Below, in pieces: positions 9,077 to 18,515 of a stretch of 64,000 nucleotides of DNA (position 1 is its first letter; the number at the start of each line of letters is the position of its first letter). The notes below the pieces were generated by a model. That model had not been told where the DNA came from, ran no database searches, and was given only the letters and a program-made list of their open reading frames with translations. Source of the stretch: Mycosarcoma maydis (taxonomy: Eukaryota; Basidiomycota; Ustilaginomycetes; Ustilaginales); assembly GCF_000328475.2 (NCBI RefSeq), contig NC_026482.1, positions 1,302,001-1,366,000 of the forward strand. The letters run 5' to 3'. Both the position numbers and the translations under genes were made by a program.

Positions 9077-10624
9077 ATGAGAGCCGTGCTCTCGCTCAAC
9101 ATGACCAAGCTGCTCGCCTTGTTGCTGGTCATCCTGCCGATACTTGTCGCCGTTCAGGCCAACGGCTCGATCTCGAACGCGTCGCACCATCATCAGCGAC
9201 GCATGGTGCGACAGCGACACATCGAAGCGCGAAGTGCCATGTCATGGCTTACCAAGATCTCATCCAAGGCTTCGGACTGGATGTTTGGCTCTGTACATGC
9301 GCCCAACCTTGATAAAAAAGACCTTCCCAAACCACTTGTAGGTGGTGTGGCTGTGATGCCCAAGATGCCATATCCCTATGCGACGGGTATGATCCCACGC
9401 TTGGCGAGCGAGACCCTGAGCGGAAACGGGCTCCCTGGCGGATGGATGTGCATCCACGTTACTCCCCCAGCTGATGTTCCCAAGCAAGCTGATGGAGGAG
9501 CAGGTACGCGCTCTGGAGCTCAGCAGTTTGGCGGCCAGCGCGTTGGCGCGGACGGTACCGCTGCTGGCACTGTTGGAGGTACTGCGGCCGGTGCGGCCGG
9601 TGCAGCTGGAGGTTTGCCTGGAGGTGTGCCCGGGGGTATGTCTGGTGGGTATGTCGGAGGTGCTGGACCTGGCACCGCTGGTGGCGCTGGTGGCGCTGCA
9701 GGCGGTGTTGCAGGTGGAAGCGGAGGAGGTTTTGCCGGAGGTGCTGGCTCTAGTTTCGGATATCCTGGCGGATTCGGTTTCGGTGCTAACACAGGCTATC
9801 CAGGCGGTCAGCAAGGTGCTAGCACTGGCAGTGGGCCCTTCGTTGGAGGTGCTGGAGCTGGAGGCATGGGAGGCGGTATGGGGGCTGGTACCGGTAGCAG
9901 TGGTATGGGAGCAGGTATGGGGGCTGGTATTGGTAACGGCGGTATGGGAGCAGCAATGGGAGCAGCAATGGGTAATGGTATGGGAAGTGACACTGCTGCA
10001 GGCATGGGCGGCGCTTCCTATGGTGTTGCCGGTACTGGCGGCAACAGCGCCATGGCTGGAGGCCAAGGCAGCACCGTCCCTGCTGGCTACATCCGCTACA
10101 ACGGTCAGCTGATGACCGTCGATCAGTACGAGCAAGCGATTGCTGGTGGAGGCTCCCCAGGAACCGCGGCGAGCCAGCAAACACTCTCACGCCGAGACAT
10201 GCTCCAGACAGACACATCGACGCTGTTCCTGAACACTTTCATTCACAAACGTCAGGCCTCTACCTCGGCGACCGATGGCGACAGTGATGGCGATGACTCC
10301 CAAGCAGCACCTGACGGCGCGGATGCTTCCACGCAACACAAGAAGCCCGCTTCAAACGCAAATGCTCCGAAAGTGCTGATGTGCATCAATGGCGATCCTG
10401 CTGTACCAGCTATCAAGTTCAACACCATGACTGGTGTTCGCATCCGCGATGCCTCAACCCAGAAGGACGGAGTGGTGGACATCACCAATCTGCCCAACTA
10501 CAAGATGCCATGGATGCCCTTCTTGCCCACAGCTGATATGTGGGGCGAGCAGCAAAACCTCATGTTGGACCAGGAGAAGATGATCGAGACTAACATGACC
10601 ATGGCACCTCCTCCTTCTCGTTAG
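9077..10624 (+). CDS. Glycine/alanine-rich secreted protein with Kex2-type sites
   Basis: Single-exon gene of 515 residues. The ATG at 9077 is chosen because the frame upstream only offers a GTG at 9005. Residues 1-28 form a strong signal peptide with a hydrophobic core LLALLLVILPILVAV. Dibasic sites RR (41-42), SRRD (about 397) and HKRQ (about 414) suggest Kex2-type processing. Residues about 139-350 are a Gly/Ala/Met-rich low-complexity domain made of GG, GAG and GMG runs. The parts on either side are ordinary in composition, each with one cysteine in a similar setting (GWMCIHVTPPADVP and VLMCINGDPAVPAI) and a KMP motif (KMPYPY, KMPWMPF). I do not recognise the family. A cell-wall or surface role is inferred from composition. 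It sits next to the two small secreted-protein genes, which suggests a secretome island. Confidence 0.75.
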   Translation: MRAVLSLNMTKLLALLLVILPILVAVQANGSISNASHHHQRRMVRQRHIEARSAMSWLTKISSKASDWMFGSVHAPNLDKKDLPKPLVGGVAVMPKMPYPYATGMIPRLASETLSGNGLPGGWMCIHVTPPADVPKQADGGAGTRSGAQQFGGQRVGADGTAAGTVGGTAAGAAGAAGGLPGGVPGGMSGGYVGGAGPGTAGGAGGAAGGVAGGSGGGFAGGAGSSFGYPGGFGFGANTGYPGGQQGASTGSGPFVGGAGAGGMGGGMGAGTGSSGMGAGMGAGIGNGGMGAAMGAAMGNGMGSDTAAGMGGASYGVAGTGGNSAMAGGQGSTVPAGYIRYNGQLMTVDQYEQAIAGGGSPGTAASQQTLSRRDMLQTDTSTLFLNTFIHKRQASTSATDGDSDGDDSQAAPDGADASTQHKKPASNANAPKVLMCINGDPAVPAIKFNTMTGVRIRDASTQKDGVVDITNLPNYKMPWMPFLPTADMWGEQQNLMLDQEKMIETNMTMAPPPSR

Positions 10625-11188
10625 AGCTCTGCTGTAAAGAATCACGAATTTCTCGCTGTCTCGCTTCCGACCACACTTCATGCTTTTCGATTTTAACCTG
10701 ACCCGGTTTTCTCCGTTCTCAAACCTAGAAGGCTGCGCTGCAACAGCCTTGCGTTTGTACGACCATGAGGGAATAGCTGCATTTTGCCAGCGTCACTGAG
10801 AAGGCGCTGGCCGAAACAATGAATCGAATTGGTCGAGTATGTGCAATGTAGCCAAGGCGAAGCCTGGAAAGCCGTTTGAGAGCCTTGCGCGTTCCAAACA
10901 CGACCTTTTGAGGTCTAGACTGAAACGTTGGTCTGAGCCGGAGTGGGACGAACCGAACTCATGGAAGTCCAGAGGCGAAAACAAGAGGATGATGACATTC
11001 ACAGATTAGGCTTCGGGAGGCAGGAGCTGACAGCCGTCAGAAACCGTCATCGCAACAACCCGTTTTGGGCCATAACTCTTCCATTTTCTGATCAATCTTG
11101 TTCGAAATTTGATGAGGGGATTCCTCACGCTTGTCCGCGTTCGCTGATGTCGAAAAAAAGGAAAAACAAAAAAGGTCAAAAATTTATG
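10625..11188. other. Intergenic region before tRNA-Val
   Basis: No coding gene is supported; short frames lack family features. The region contains the 3' flank of the glycine-rich protein gene and the 3' flank of the minus-strand tRNA. Confidence 0.5.
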
Positions 11189-11272
11189 TGCTTCAACCCG
11201 GAATCGAACCGGGGGCTCGCCCGATGTAGTGCATCTGTGAAGGGCGTGATTTAACCGTTAATCGATTGAAGC
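11189..11272 (-). tRNA. tRNA-Val (anticodon CAC) with an intron
   Basis: Read on the minus strand, the sequence folds as a tRNA. The acceptor is GCTTCAA/TTGAAGC with discriminator A. The D arm has stem GATT/AATC and loop AACGGTTA. The anticodon stem is CGCCC/GGGCG with loop TT-CAC-A-C, and the T arm has CCGGTTCGATTCCGG. The anticodon loop is interrupted after position 37 by a 12-nt insert (GATGCACTACAT), the canonical place for a nuclear tRNA intron. The internal B box GGTTCGATTCC is intact. CAC reads the valine codon GUG. Confidence 0.9.
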
Positions 11273-11585
11273 TGATAACATGACCTTGTTGAAGATTGGA
11301 GCAAAATGAGCATATATATACCCAAAAGTACGTTTCACTTTTACTTCAAGACGTCTTAGGTTGGCACATTTTCTATTCAGAAACGAGCTGATTGAACCGC
11401 CCACGAGGGTCAGCAGAGATGATCTCGTATGATTGGTCATGCACCTAAACAGGCTGACTGCGAGATTCACAGTCATTCACGAGAGGAAGTGGCGACTGAA
11501 AATGTTGTGGAGTGATACACATGTATTGTGAAAAAAGGGCGCAACAACGAGTGCGTCGAGCCGACAACGAGAGAAATGTTGATAA
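11273..11585. other. Intergenic region, tRNA 5' flank and coatomer 3' flank
   Basis: No gene is seen. A TATA-like run (CATATATATACCC) lies near 11311, upstream of the tRNA on its own strand. Confidence 0.45.
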
Positions 11586-13250
11586 TCAGGCGATTACATA
11601 GTTGTCGGCGCTCAGCACCGATTGCTGCGAGAAAGTGGTGGGCGCGCCTGTATCGGCCAAGACGACGTTTGTCACAGTCACATCGCAGAGCGTCTTTTCG
11701 CAGACAAAGTCGACGACAACGGGGAAGAATACATCGACATTGTCGGCGCCTTCTGTGACCGAGAATTCCAAGCTACCAGACTTGTTGCTGCTCGAAATGC
11801 TGTCGAGGCTCCATTCAAGGTTGTTGGTCTCATCGTTGACGGTCCAGGAGCCATCGGGGCATTCGACCGAAGGAACCGATCCCGCTGGCAACGGGATGGC
11901 GATGATGACGCTACGCAGTTCTCCAAGCTCTTCGTTCTCGAGCTCGTACTCGATATTGACATCGCATCCGCCTTCACCGTTGGGCGAGGGCCAGCAATTG
12001 ATCGAGAGCGGCAAAGCGGTCTCGTCCTTGGTAACCATACGCCATCGCAAGACACCGAGCGACTGGTTGACGGGGAAAGGCTTCCTCGCGTCTCGTGGCG
12101 CGACGATGCGGTCAGAAGACCAGGCAGCCTTATCAATTTGTGGGTTGGTTTTGAACTGAAGATCGCCGGCGGCAAGGACAAGATTGTTGGCCTCTGGTGG
12201 TGCGAGCTGAAGACGCACTTTAGCGAGGGACGGGTCGGTAATCTTAAGTAAGAGGTCACCCTTGATCTCGAGCGATTCGAGGCCACCATCACGGTTGCCC
12301 GTGATCGAGATTCGCTCCTTGACGACGACATGCACAGGCTCCTGTTGAACAGGTTCGAGCAAGTCGAGAGGGTCGATAGCGGCCACTGACGCTGCTGGGG
12401 CAGCACGGACGGCGGAGGATGGAGCAGCGTTGGCAGCAGCAGCGAGCGAAGCGGAGGCAGCGTTGGCAGCCGCGGTGAGCTCTTCATCGGCAGCCGCGGC
12501 AGCAGCAGCCAGATCGCCACCCATGGCTCCAAGAAGTTCGGCACCCTTGGACTTCTTGCCCAGCTGCATACCTTTGCCCTTGAATGGTTTAGCGGCAGAG
12601 GTCGAGCTGGAAGAGAAGCCGGTCTGGACGGGCGCCTGTGTGGGTGGTGGCTCGAAACGTTGCTGCACACTGGAATATCCACCAGATGAGCCAAACCCGC
12701 CCGAGTTGCCGCCCATCTGTCCACGGCGAGCGGCATCTCTGCGCTGCATCTCGAGCTGCTTTGCACGACGTTTGAGCTCCTCCTTGGCCTCCATCTCCTT
12801 GTTTCTCTCGATAATCTCTTGGATCTTTTCCTCATGTGACTCCATCTCGAGAATGGACCTGACCTGAGTCAGATTCACATTCTCCCGATAGCCGAGCGAT
12901 ACGATCTCGTCAAAGGCGCCGAGGAGTTCGAAGCTATATCGAAGCACCGAGCTCTCGTCGAGCGACCTGCAGATGTCAGAAGTGACACGGGCAAAGAGGT
13001 GAAGCGTGTCGATGTCCTGAAGGATGTTTGAGTTTTTGTTAGTGATGAGAATCATGTAGAGATCCTCGAGCGGCTGATAGACGAAGCGGACGGCGTCGGT
13101 CTCGACCGAAGTGTGTTGGGAGCCGGCAGAGATGAGCTTTGGGAAGGATGCAAGTAGGCCTTCGATGCGCGACCTTGGCATGTCACGAAACTGACGGCTA
13201 ATCACAGGCTTTCCGCCTCGCGTTGAGACTGAAGCGGCGAGGATAACCAT
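11586..13250 (-). CDS. RET2: Coatomer subunit delta (COPI)
   Basis: Single-exon gene of 554 residues starting at an ATG at 13250. The N-terminus MVILAASVSTRGGKPVISRQF, with QPLEDLYMILITNKNSNILQDIDTL, is the longin-like domain of delta-COP/ARCN1. It is followed by a charged linker (EEKIQEIIERNKEMEAKEELKRRAKQLEMQRR, here split by description only) at about 140-175, an Ala-rich linker, and a C-terminal mu-homology domain (about 300-554). The latter includes VKERISITGNRDGGLESLEIKGDL in two parts and the C-terminal GAPTTFSQQSVLSADNYVI. Delta-COP is part of the COPI coat's F-subcomplex, which mediates retrograde Golgi-to-ER and intra-Golgi vesicle transport. Length is close to that of yeast Ret2 (546). 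No anomaly is seen. Confidence 0.95.
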   Translation of the reverse strand: MVILAASVSTRGGKPVISRQFRDMPRSRIEGLLASFPKLISAGSQHTSVETDAVRFVYQPLEDLYMILITNKNSNILQDIDTLHLFARVTSDICRSLDESSVLRYSFELLGAFDEIVSLGYRENVNLTQVRSILEMESHEEKIQEIIERNKEMEAKEELKRRAKQLEMQRRDAARRGQMGGNSGGFGSSGGYSSVQQRFEPPPTQAPVQTGFSSSSTSAAKPFKGKGMQLGKKSKGAELLGAMGGDLAAAAAAADEELTAAANAASASLAAAANAAPSSAVRAAPAASVAAIDPLDLLEPVQQEPVHVVVKERISITGNRDGGLESLEIKGDLLLKITDPSLAKVRLQLAPPEANNLVLAAGDLQFKTNPQIDKAAWSSDRIVAPRDARKPFPVNQSLGVLRWRMVTKDETALPLSINCWPSPNGEGGCDVNIEYELENEELGELRSVIIAIPLPAGSVPSVECPDGSWTVNDETNNLEWSLDSISSSNKSGSLEFSVTEGADNVDVFFPVVVDFVCEKTLCDVTVTNVVLADTGAPTTFSQQSVLSADNYVIA

Positions 13251-14391
13251 ACTGTGCCACTACGCTACGCTAGAATGTGGTCTGTTGTGCTGTGGTGTAC
13301 GAGTTCCTCTTGATTGTAGTGCCAAGAATGCAGAGGTGCGAGACTTGGCGCGTTATGCGAGTTACTGATTAGAACGAGGCTTTGTGCGCCAGTAGTGGGG
13401 AGTAAGGTAGGTACAGGACAAAGGTGACGGACTGATGAAGGTGGTGATGATGACGGTGAGATTGAGAAGATTTGGAAAAGTCACGAGTGCCGATCTCAGC
13501 CAGATGGCTAGCAGGCAGTGTGTGTGTGTGTGTGTGTGACTTTGTCGCCTCCGCCAGCTGAGCAGAACACGCAGACTCACCTGTACGCGGGAAGTTGGTT
13601 GGTCTCGCCTTGCGAGAAAGCTGGCTCAAGCGCAACTCAGACGGCAGGCTCCACGTCTCTGACTCGTTGATGCCAGCCAAGCGCGTCCACCGACTGTCTG
13701 TTCTCTCCAGGAAAACACGAAATGTGCTTTTCTGTGATGGATCTGAGACCGAGATTCACGATTCACGATTCACGATTTACGATTCACGATTCACGATATT
13801 TTGCGATTTTGCGATTATTCGCGATCACGAACTGATCGGGTTGATACCTCTCCTTTCCGTACGAATTAGGCAACAAGGATCAGTTGGAAATGCGAAATTC
13901 TGTGCGGTCCTATGTGGATTTGAAATCCAGAAAAGGTCCAGCGACGGAAGAGACAGGGAAACAATCTGAAACACGACTGACCGACGTGGGACTACTCACG
14001 ACTCACGACTCACCGACTGTGCCCGGTCTGCAATTGCGAAAAGGGTAAGTTGATGCGAAATACGGAATTTTCGAGTCGATCTGTTGTCGGTTGCGATTCA
14101 TCGACCAGGCAGCAGACGGCGACGTAAAGACAGCAATCACGAATCGGCCACAGACACACTCGCGACTCTGACTGGTGAACGAGCGAGAACGAGTGAGGGC
14201 AACAGCATAGAGAGAGAGAGATAGAGAACATGATCGCTCTCTCGGCGCCGTCCGCTCCACGTTTTGGCTTATTCGCTTCCGTTTTCTTCTAGGACGGTTG
14301 TGCGTCATTTCGATCTGTGAGCTTGTACATATTTCATCCACCACCATCCATCTCATCTCACCCCTACCACGCCATCACAAAGCATCACACC
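13251..14391. other. Intergenic region between divergent coatomer delta and COX5A genes
   Basis: This is a shared promoter region with no gene. It carries a (TG)n run at about 13518-13538 and a dense heptamer cluster at 13754-13797. A GA-rich stretch lies near 14209-14225. Confidence 0.55.
13754..13797. repeat. Heptamer repeat (ATTCACG)n
   Basis: Six near-perfect tandem copies of the ATTCACG unit, one carrying a C-to-T change, lie in the divergent promoter region. This is one of the longest runs of the window-wide heptamer. Confidence 0.85.
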
Positions 14392-15106
14392 ATGTCCTTC
14401 CTCACTGGAGCTATCCGCACTGCCGCCGTCAGCACCTCGGCTCGTGCTGTCCTCCTCGGTCGTGTCGCCCCTGTTGCCGTCGCTCAGCAGGGTAAGTTGT
14501 CACCCTTTCCGCATCGTCTTGACCTCGTACGATCAGCCCAAATCTGTAGTTTCTGTCGTCGCATTCGCCGCCTCCTAGCATACTCGCAAATGCTAGCCGA
14601 AGCACTGTGGTTAGCAGCAGAAGCCTTGTCGACAGCAGATCCTGGAAAAAGCAGTGGTGGCACTAGTATCACAAACAGCAAAAGACAGAAACTGGGCCAG
14701 CGGACCAACATCAGTAGCAGAAATAGCCCCGCACATAGCTGTTTGCCAGTACCGAAAATGACCGAATGCCTGATTGCCTTAGCCTGGCTCGCGTCGGATT
14801 CTGTCAATGGCTGTTCTTTGCGATTCCTCCCGGATGCCAAGTCTAAGAGCGGCTCTTTGTCTTTTGACCTCGCCTCACTGGTTCCACCACTCGCTTCAGA
14901 TGCGTGGTGAAAAAAGTGCTCCGACAATGGTCAGCGATCGGCTTTCTCTTGGAGCAATCTGGATCGCCCAACTTGTCCTATCAGTGCAACCATCCAGCGC
15001 ATTCTCATTGTCGGGCACAACTTTTGATTAGCCACTGGCAACACTGCGGGCACCTGCCTTGAAAAACGACTGGCTCGGCTCGCACATCGCCACCTCCTAA
15101 CATTCA

Positions 15107-15143
<37 letters not shown>

Positions 15144-15672
15144 ACACTGCCAATGATTACGTGCGTTCTGCTGGACAATGTCTGCAGGCTGTTGCGGCCC
15201 AGTCACAGACGTGCCAGCCATGGACACCAAAACTTATCTGATCGGACAGGGCAAAGTTTGATGCGCAACGTGCTGCTGACCAACCAAGCAATGCTGACCA
15301 CTTTGTTTTTGTTTTTGTTTCTGCTTTCCCATACTCGCAGTTCGTGGCTACGCCGCGCATCACGAGGAAGAGTCGTTCGACGCCTTCAACACGCGCTACG
15401 TTGGATTTTTCGATGCTGTTGAGGACCTCTTTGAGCTGCAGCGTGGATTGAACAACTGCTTTGCTTACGACTTGGTTCCTTCGCCAGAGGTCATCGAGTC
15501 GGCTCTGCGTGCCAGCCGACGTGTCAACGACTACTCAACCGCCGTCCGCATTTTCGAAGGTATCAAGCAGAAGGTTGAGAACGAGGGTCAATACAAGCAG
15601 TACGTCGATGCTCTCAAAGGCGTCCGTGAGGAGTTGGGCATCCAGCTCAAGGAGGAGTTGTACTCTGCATAA
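14392..15672 (+). CDS. COX6: Cytochrome c oxidase subunit Va (yeast Cox6 type), mitochondrial
   Basis: Two exons, 14392-14491 and 15341-15672, give 143 residues. Exon 1 encodes a basic, Ser/Ala/Val-rich mitochondrial presequence (MSFLTGAIRTAAVSTSAR...) and ends in a G before GTAAGT. Exon 2 begins after CTCGCAG, restoring Val-Arg-Gly-Tyr. The mature protein has HHEEESFDAFNTRYVGFF, LFELQRGLNNCFAYDLVP, RRVNDYSTAVRIFEGIK and EELGIQLKEELY, closely matching yeast Cox6 and animal COX5A. It is a nuclear-encoded structural subunit of respiratory complex IV on the matrix side. The intron is 849 nt, far longer than the roughly 60-415-nt coding introns elsewhere in this window, and contains a CTA/CTG microsatellite. 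Confidence 0.93.
15109..15143. repeat. CTA/CTG trinucleotide microsatellite inside the COX5A intron
   Basis: Five CTA units pass directly into about seven CTG units. The array lies in the 849-nt intron, about 200 nt upstream of the acceptor. Confidence 0.85.
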
Positions 15673-16142
15673 TGGATTTACTCTCGCACTTGACCAACTC
15701 GATTTTGGGCGGAAACATCGTATCCGCACAGACATAGCTCACTTTTGGCTGTAACACGTTTCGAATTCGCTGATACAAACATCGCACACCACTTGACTGC
15801 CTATCGATGCGAATCGTGAATTGCTACGCGAGCGGTAGGTGTGTACTTCTCCGTCGGCGAGACTGAAAGTCGAATGCAAGCTCTTGGTAGGCTGCTCTCG
15901 CTCACGTTTTGATACACGCTTGCAGCCGACAGACGAGAGATAGCAGATAGCAGAAGCATAATGACGACAACTGGTCGTTTCGAGTGCAACTCGTGTTTGG
16001 ACGAGCCGATGGGAGAGGCGAAAGATTGCAAAAGGGGCGTGAAGACGTGGGAGAGATAAGAGAGATTGCAGTACATGTACAGTGTGACGGTACAAGCATG
16101 GATTGGTGACGCGAAGGTATGGCGCTGAAAAGACCGAGGCAC
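15673..16142. other. Intergenic region between convergent COX5A and RBM26/27-like genes
   Basis: Only 3' flanks are expected here. No gene or clear structure is seen. Confidence 0.5.
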
Positions 16143-18515
16143 CTAGCGCTTCCAGCTGGAATCGCGGTCTTCGTCGAATTCTTCATCGCCCCGCTCATTG
16201 GCATTTGCTTTGTCTCCTCCATTAGTACGCTCGTCCGTGCTAACGGCTGTCACTGGAGCAGCGACCGCAGGAGTCGGTGGTTGAATCCACGAAAGCTTGA
16301 CAGTACCGACATCAGCAATCTCGGCTCCAGCCCGGAGCGCCTGCTCTGCACTGTTTCTTGCCTTGTACACCAGCGTGGCTGTGTCAGCATCAAACGATTC
16401 AAGTTCGCCGAAAGCAGCGAAATGTTGCTTGAGCTTGTCCGTGTCGGCTCCCGTGGGTAGATTGTCGATTTTGAGTCGCGTAGTGCGGTTGTCGATACGA
16501 AGCGATCGGTTGGGTCCCATTGCTCCAGCGCCACCACGGGCGGCGTAAGGTGTGTAGCCGCCACGTCCGCGCGGGATATATGCGCCTCCTCTGCCTCTGC
16601 CTCGTGCATTGTATCCGTAGCCAGCGCCGGAGCTAGCACCACCATCGATGCCGAGAGACGCCGCTTCAGCTTTGAGCGACTCGAGCTTCTGTTTTAGCTC
16701 TTCGGTGGTCGATGCGGGTGAAGAGCCCTGTGCGTGGAGATCCAGTTCGCGATCCAGTTGTTCCTTCTCTCTCTTTTCCTTTTCCGCTTTCCAATTGGCA
16801 GTGGACGCATCGCCTGCGGATGTTTCTTTGGGTGCAGTCTGCACCGCCTCTACAGCAGCCTTGACAGCTTCGGTCGAGACCTTGATCTGGTCGCCGAGCT
16901 GCTTGAGCTGCGTCATGGTCTGCTTCTTGTCTTCAGCGGATAGATTCTTGTCGCCAAACTTGGCGAGAAGCGCCTTTTGCTCGGCCAGTTGTGCATCGAG
17001 AGCAGCTTGCTTGGTTCGCTGATCGTCGAGTAGCCTTTTGCGCTCTTCCGACATGCCACCGCTTGCACCTGTTGATCCTCCCCCATACGTGCTTGCTCCG
17101 GCTACAGGTGGACGTGCGTGGTAGACATTGGAGGTTTTGCCGGGAACAAAGCCGCCTCTTGTCGCTGCTGCCGACGGTGGTGGACGTGGTACAGGCGATG
17201 GTCCGGCAACAGGAGCACCAGCAGCAGCTTCATCAAGACGTTGGAAGTAGACCTTGACGAAACGGTTGCCAAAGATCACATCCGGACTCTCGTGCGCCGC
17301 TTTTGCTTCACCAGGCTGCGAGTAGCTGACGAGCGCTTTAGAGCCAGGCTTGTCGATGCTGATGTTGGTGATGGTGCCAAACTTCTTGAAGTATTCGTTC
17401 ACCTTGATCAGGTCGAGGCTTTCTGCTGGGACGTTTTCGATGACGAGAGTGGTATTGGATCGTCGAGATGATTGGAAGGTGCCCGGGGGTCCTCCACCGC
17501 GCCCACGGCCACGTCCACCCATTGCGCCGCCACGGCCTCCAGGACCCATGCCACCGTTGAAAGAACCTGCCTGGTTACCAAAATGGTTGGCATCAGGCGA
17601 TTCTGGTGGTAGCTGTCCACCCATGCGGTTGGCCAGGTTCTGTGCATCGCCATTGGTATGGGATGGAGAAGCGCCCGATCCAGCACTGTTGAGAGCCATG
17701 CCCGGCGGAGGACCCATGCTTGGATGCCAACCTTGTGGAGGCATGCCAAAGGGTGCACCAGGGAACATCATTGGTGGACCGTGCATCGCGTTGGGACCAG
17801 CTGGTCCCATGATGCCGCCCATGTGGTGGAAACGCGGTTGTTGGTGCAGCTGCTGTTGCTGGTTGCGTGCATCTGCATTGCCGGGCATCGTATCCGCCGA
17901 ATGCTCAAACTTGCAATTGGCGCCACGCGGGCAAAAGCCCTTGTTGTGGTAGTCTCTGCAGAGCTGCTTGGGGCGATGCTCTCTACGCCCACCCTCATGC
18001 TGCGATCCATTGGCGTCGAGACCGTCTGTAGTTGCTGCTCTTTCCCTCGAATCACGCTCGCGGGCTCGACCGGCCCGCGAGTCATCCGAGCTGGGCGTAG
18101 CATTGTTGTCCTGCAGTCGTCGGGTCTGCCTGGGAGGAGAGCGTGCAGCATCACCTGTGTCTTGGTCAGCCCTTCGCTTTCTGGATGACGGTGATGTGTC
18201 TTGAGCCGTGGTGGATGTGGAAGCAAATGGATGACTGTCGGAACTCTGGTTGGCTTGGGCAGATTCGGATGCAGGTAGGTAGGCCTTGTCGGCTATCGCC
18301 TGGAAGGTCTTTGAGACAAAGGATGCAGTCTCTGCAGCCAAAAAGTCTTCGAGCTGTTCTGTGAGCAGCGTTTGCAGCTCTGCTTCAGGACCTTCATGCT
18401 TGAGCAGAGCAAGGACGTAGTCGGCAAGTACCTCGGGATCTGCGTCACATATTGGGCCGAGCTCAGAGGTGAGCCACGCCTTGAGATCATCAGTTTGCGA
18501 TTCTTCAAAGAGCAT
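16143..18515 (-). CDS. RBM26/RBM27-type RNA-binding protein (PWI-like, CCCH finger, two RRMs)
   Basis: Single-exon gene of 790 residues. The ATG at 18515 is preferred over the frame's upstream extension because MLFEESQTDDLKAWLTSEL aligns with the N-terminus of animal RBM26/27, including PICDADPEVLADYVLALLKHE. Residues 1-75 form this PWI-like helical domain. A CCCH zinc finger lies at about 183-206 (LCRDYHNKGFCPRGANCKFEH). RRM1 is at about 353-425 (TLVIENVPAESLDLIKVNEYF). A Gln/Lys/Glu-rich coiled coil spans about 495-610, and RRM2 lies at about 673-735 (RLKIDNLPTGADTDKLKQHF). GRG-rich tracts precede both RRMs. In other organisms this family works with nuclear RNA-surveillance factors (PAXT/MTREC-like adaptors) that connect polyadenylated RNA to the exosome. 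That role is inferred here. Confidence 0.85.
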   Translation of the reverse strand: MLFEESQTDDLKAWLTSELGPICDADPEVLADYVLALLKHEGPEAELQTLLTEQLEDFLAAETASFVSKTFQAIADKAYLPASESAQANQSSDSHPFASTSTTAQDTSPSSRKRRADQDTGDAARSPPRQTRRLQDNNATPSSDDSRAGRARERDSRERAATTDGLDANGSQHEGGRREHRPKQLCRDYHNKGFCPRGANCKFEHSADTMPGNADARNQQQQLHQQPRFHHMGGIMGPAGPNAMHGPPMMFPGAPFGMPPQGWHPSMGPPPGMALNSAGSGASPSHTNGDAQNLANRMGGQLPPESPDANHFGNQAGSFNGGMGPGGRGGAMGGRGRGRGGGPPGTFQSSRRSNTTLVIENVPAESLDLIKVNEYFKKFGTITNISIDKPGSKALVSYSQPGEAKAAHESPDVIFGNRFVKVYFQRLDEAAAGAPVAGPSPVPRPPPSAAATRGGFVPGKTSNVYHARPPVAGASTYGGGSTGASGGMSEERKRLLDDQRTKQAALDAQLAEQKALLAKFGDKNLSAEDKKQTMTQLKQLGDQIKVSTEAVKAAVEAVQTAPKETSAGDASTANWKAEKEKREKEQLDRELDLHAQGSSPASTTEELKQKLESLKAEAASLGIDGGASSGAGYGYNARGRGRGGAYIPRGRGGYTPYAARGGAGAMGPNRSLRIDNRTTRLKIDNLPTGADTDKLKQHFAAFGELESFDADTATLVYKARNSAEQALRAGAEIADVGTVKLSWIQPPTPAVAAPVTAVSTDERTNGGDKANANERGDEEFDEDRDSSWKR

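Noticed and set aside
9260..10180. 306-codon minus-strand open frame opposite the glycine-rich secreted protein gene
   Set aside because: It is a mirror of GC-rich repeats, with Ser/Thr/Ala-rich low complexity and no family features; the plus strand has a signal peptide and clear protein ends.
11678..12835. 385-codon minus-strand frame and long plus-strand frames over the delta-COP gene
   Set aside because: They are frame shadows of the well-supported coatomer delta gene and show Ser/Arg-rich nonsense composition.
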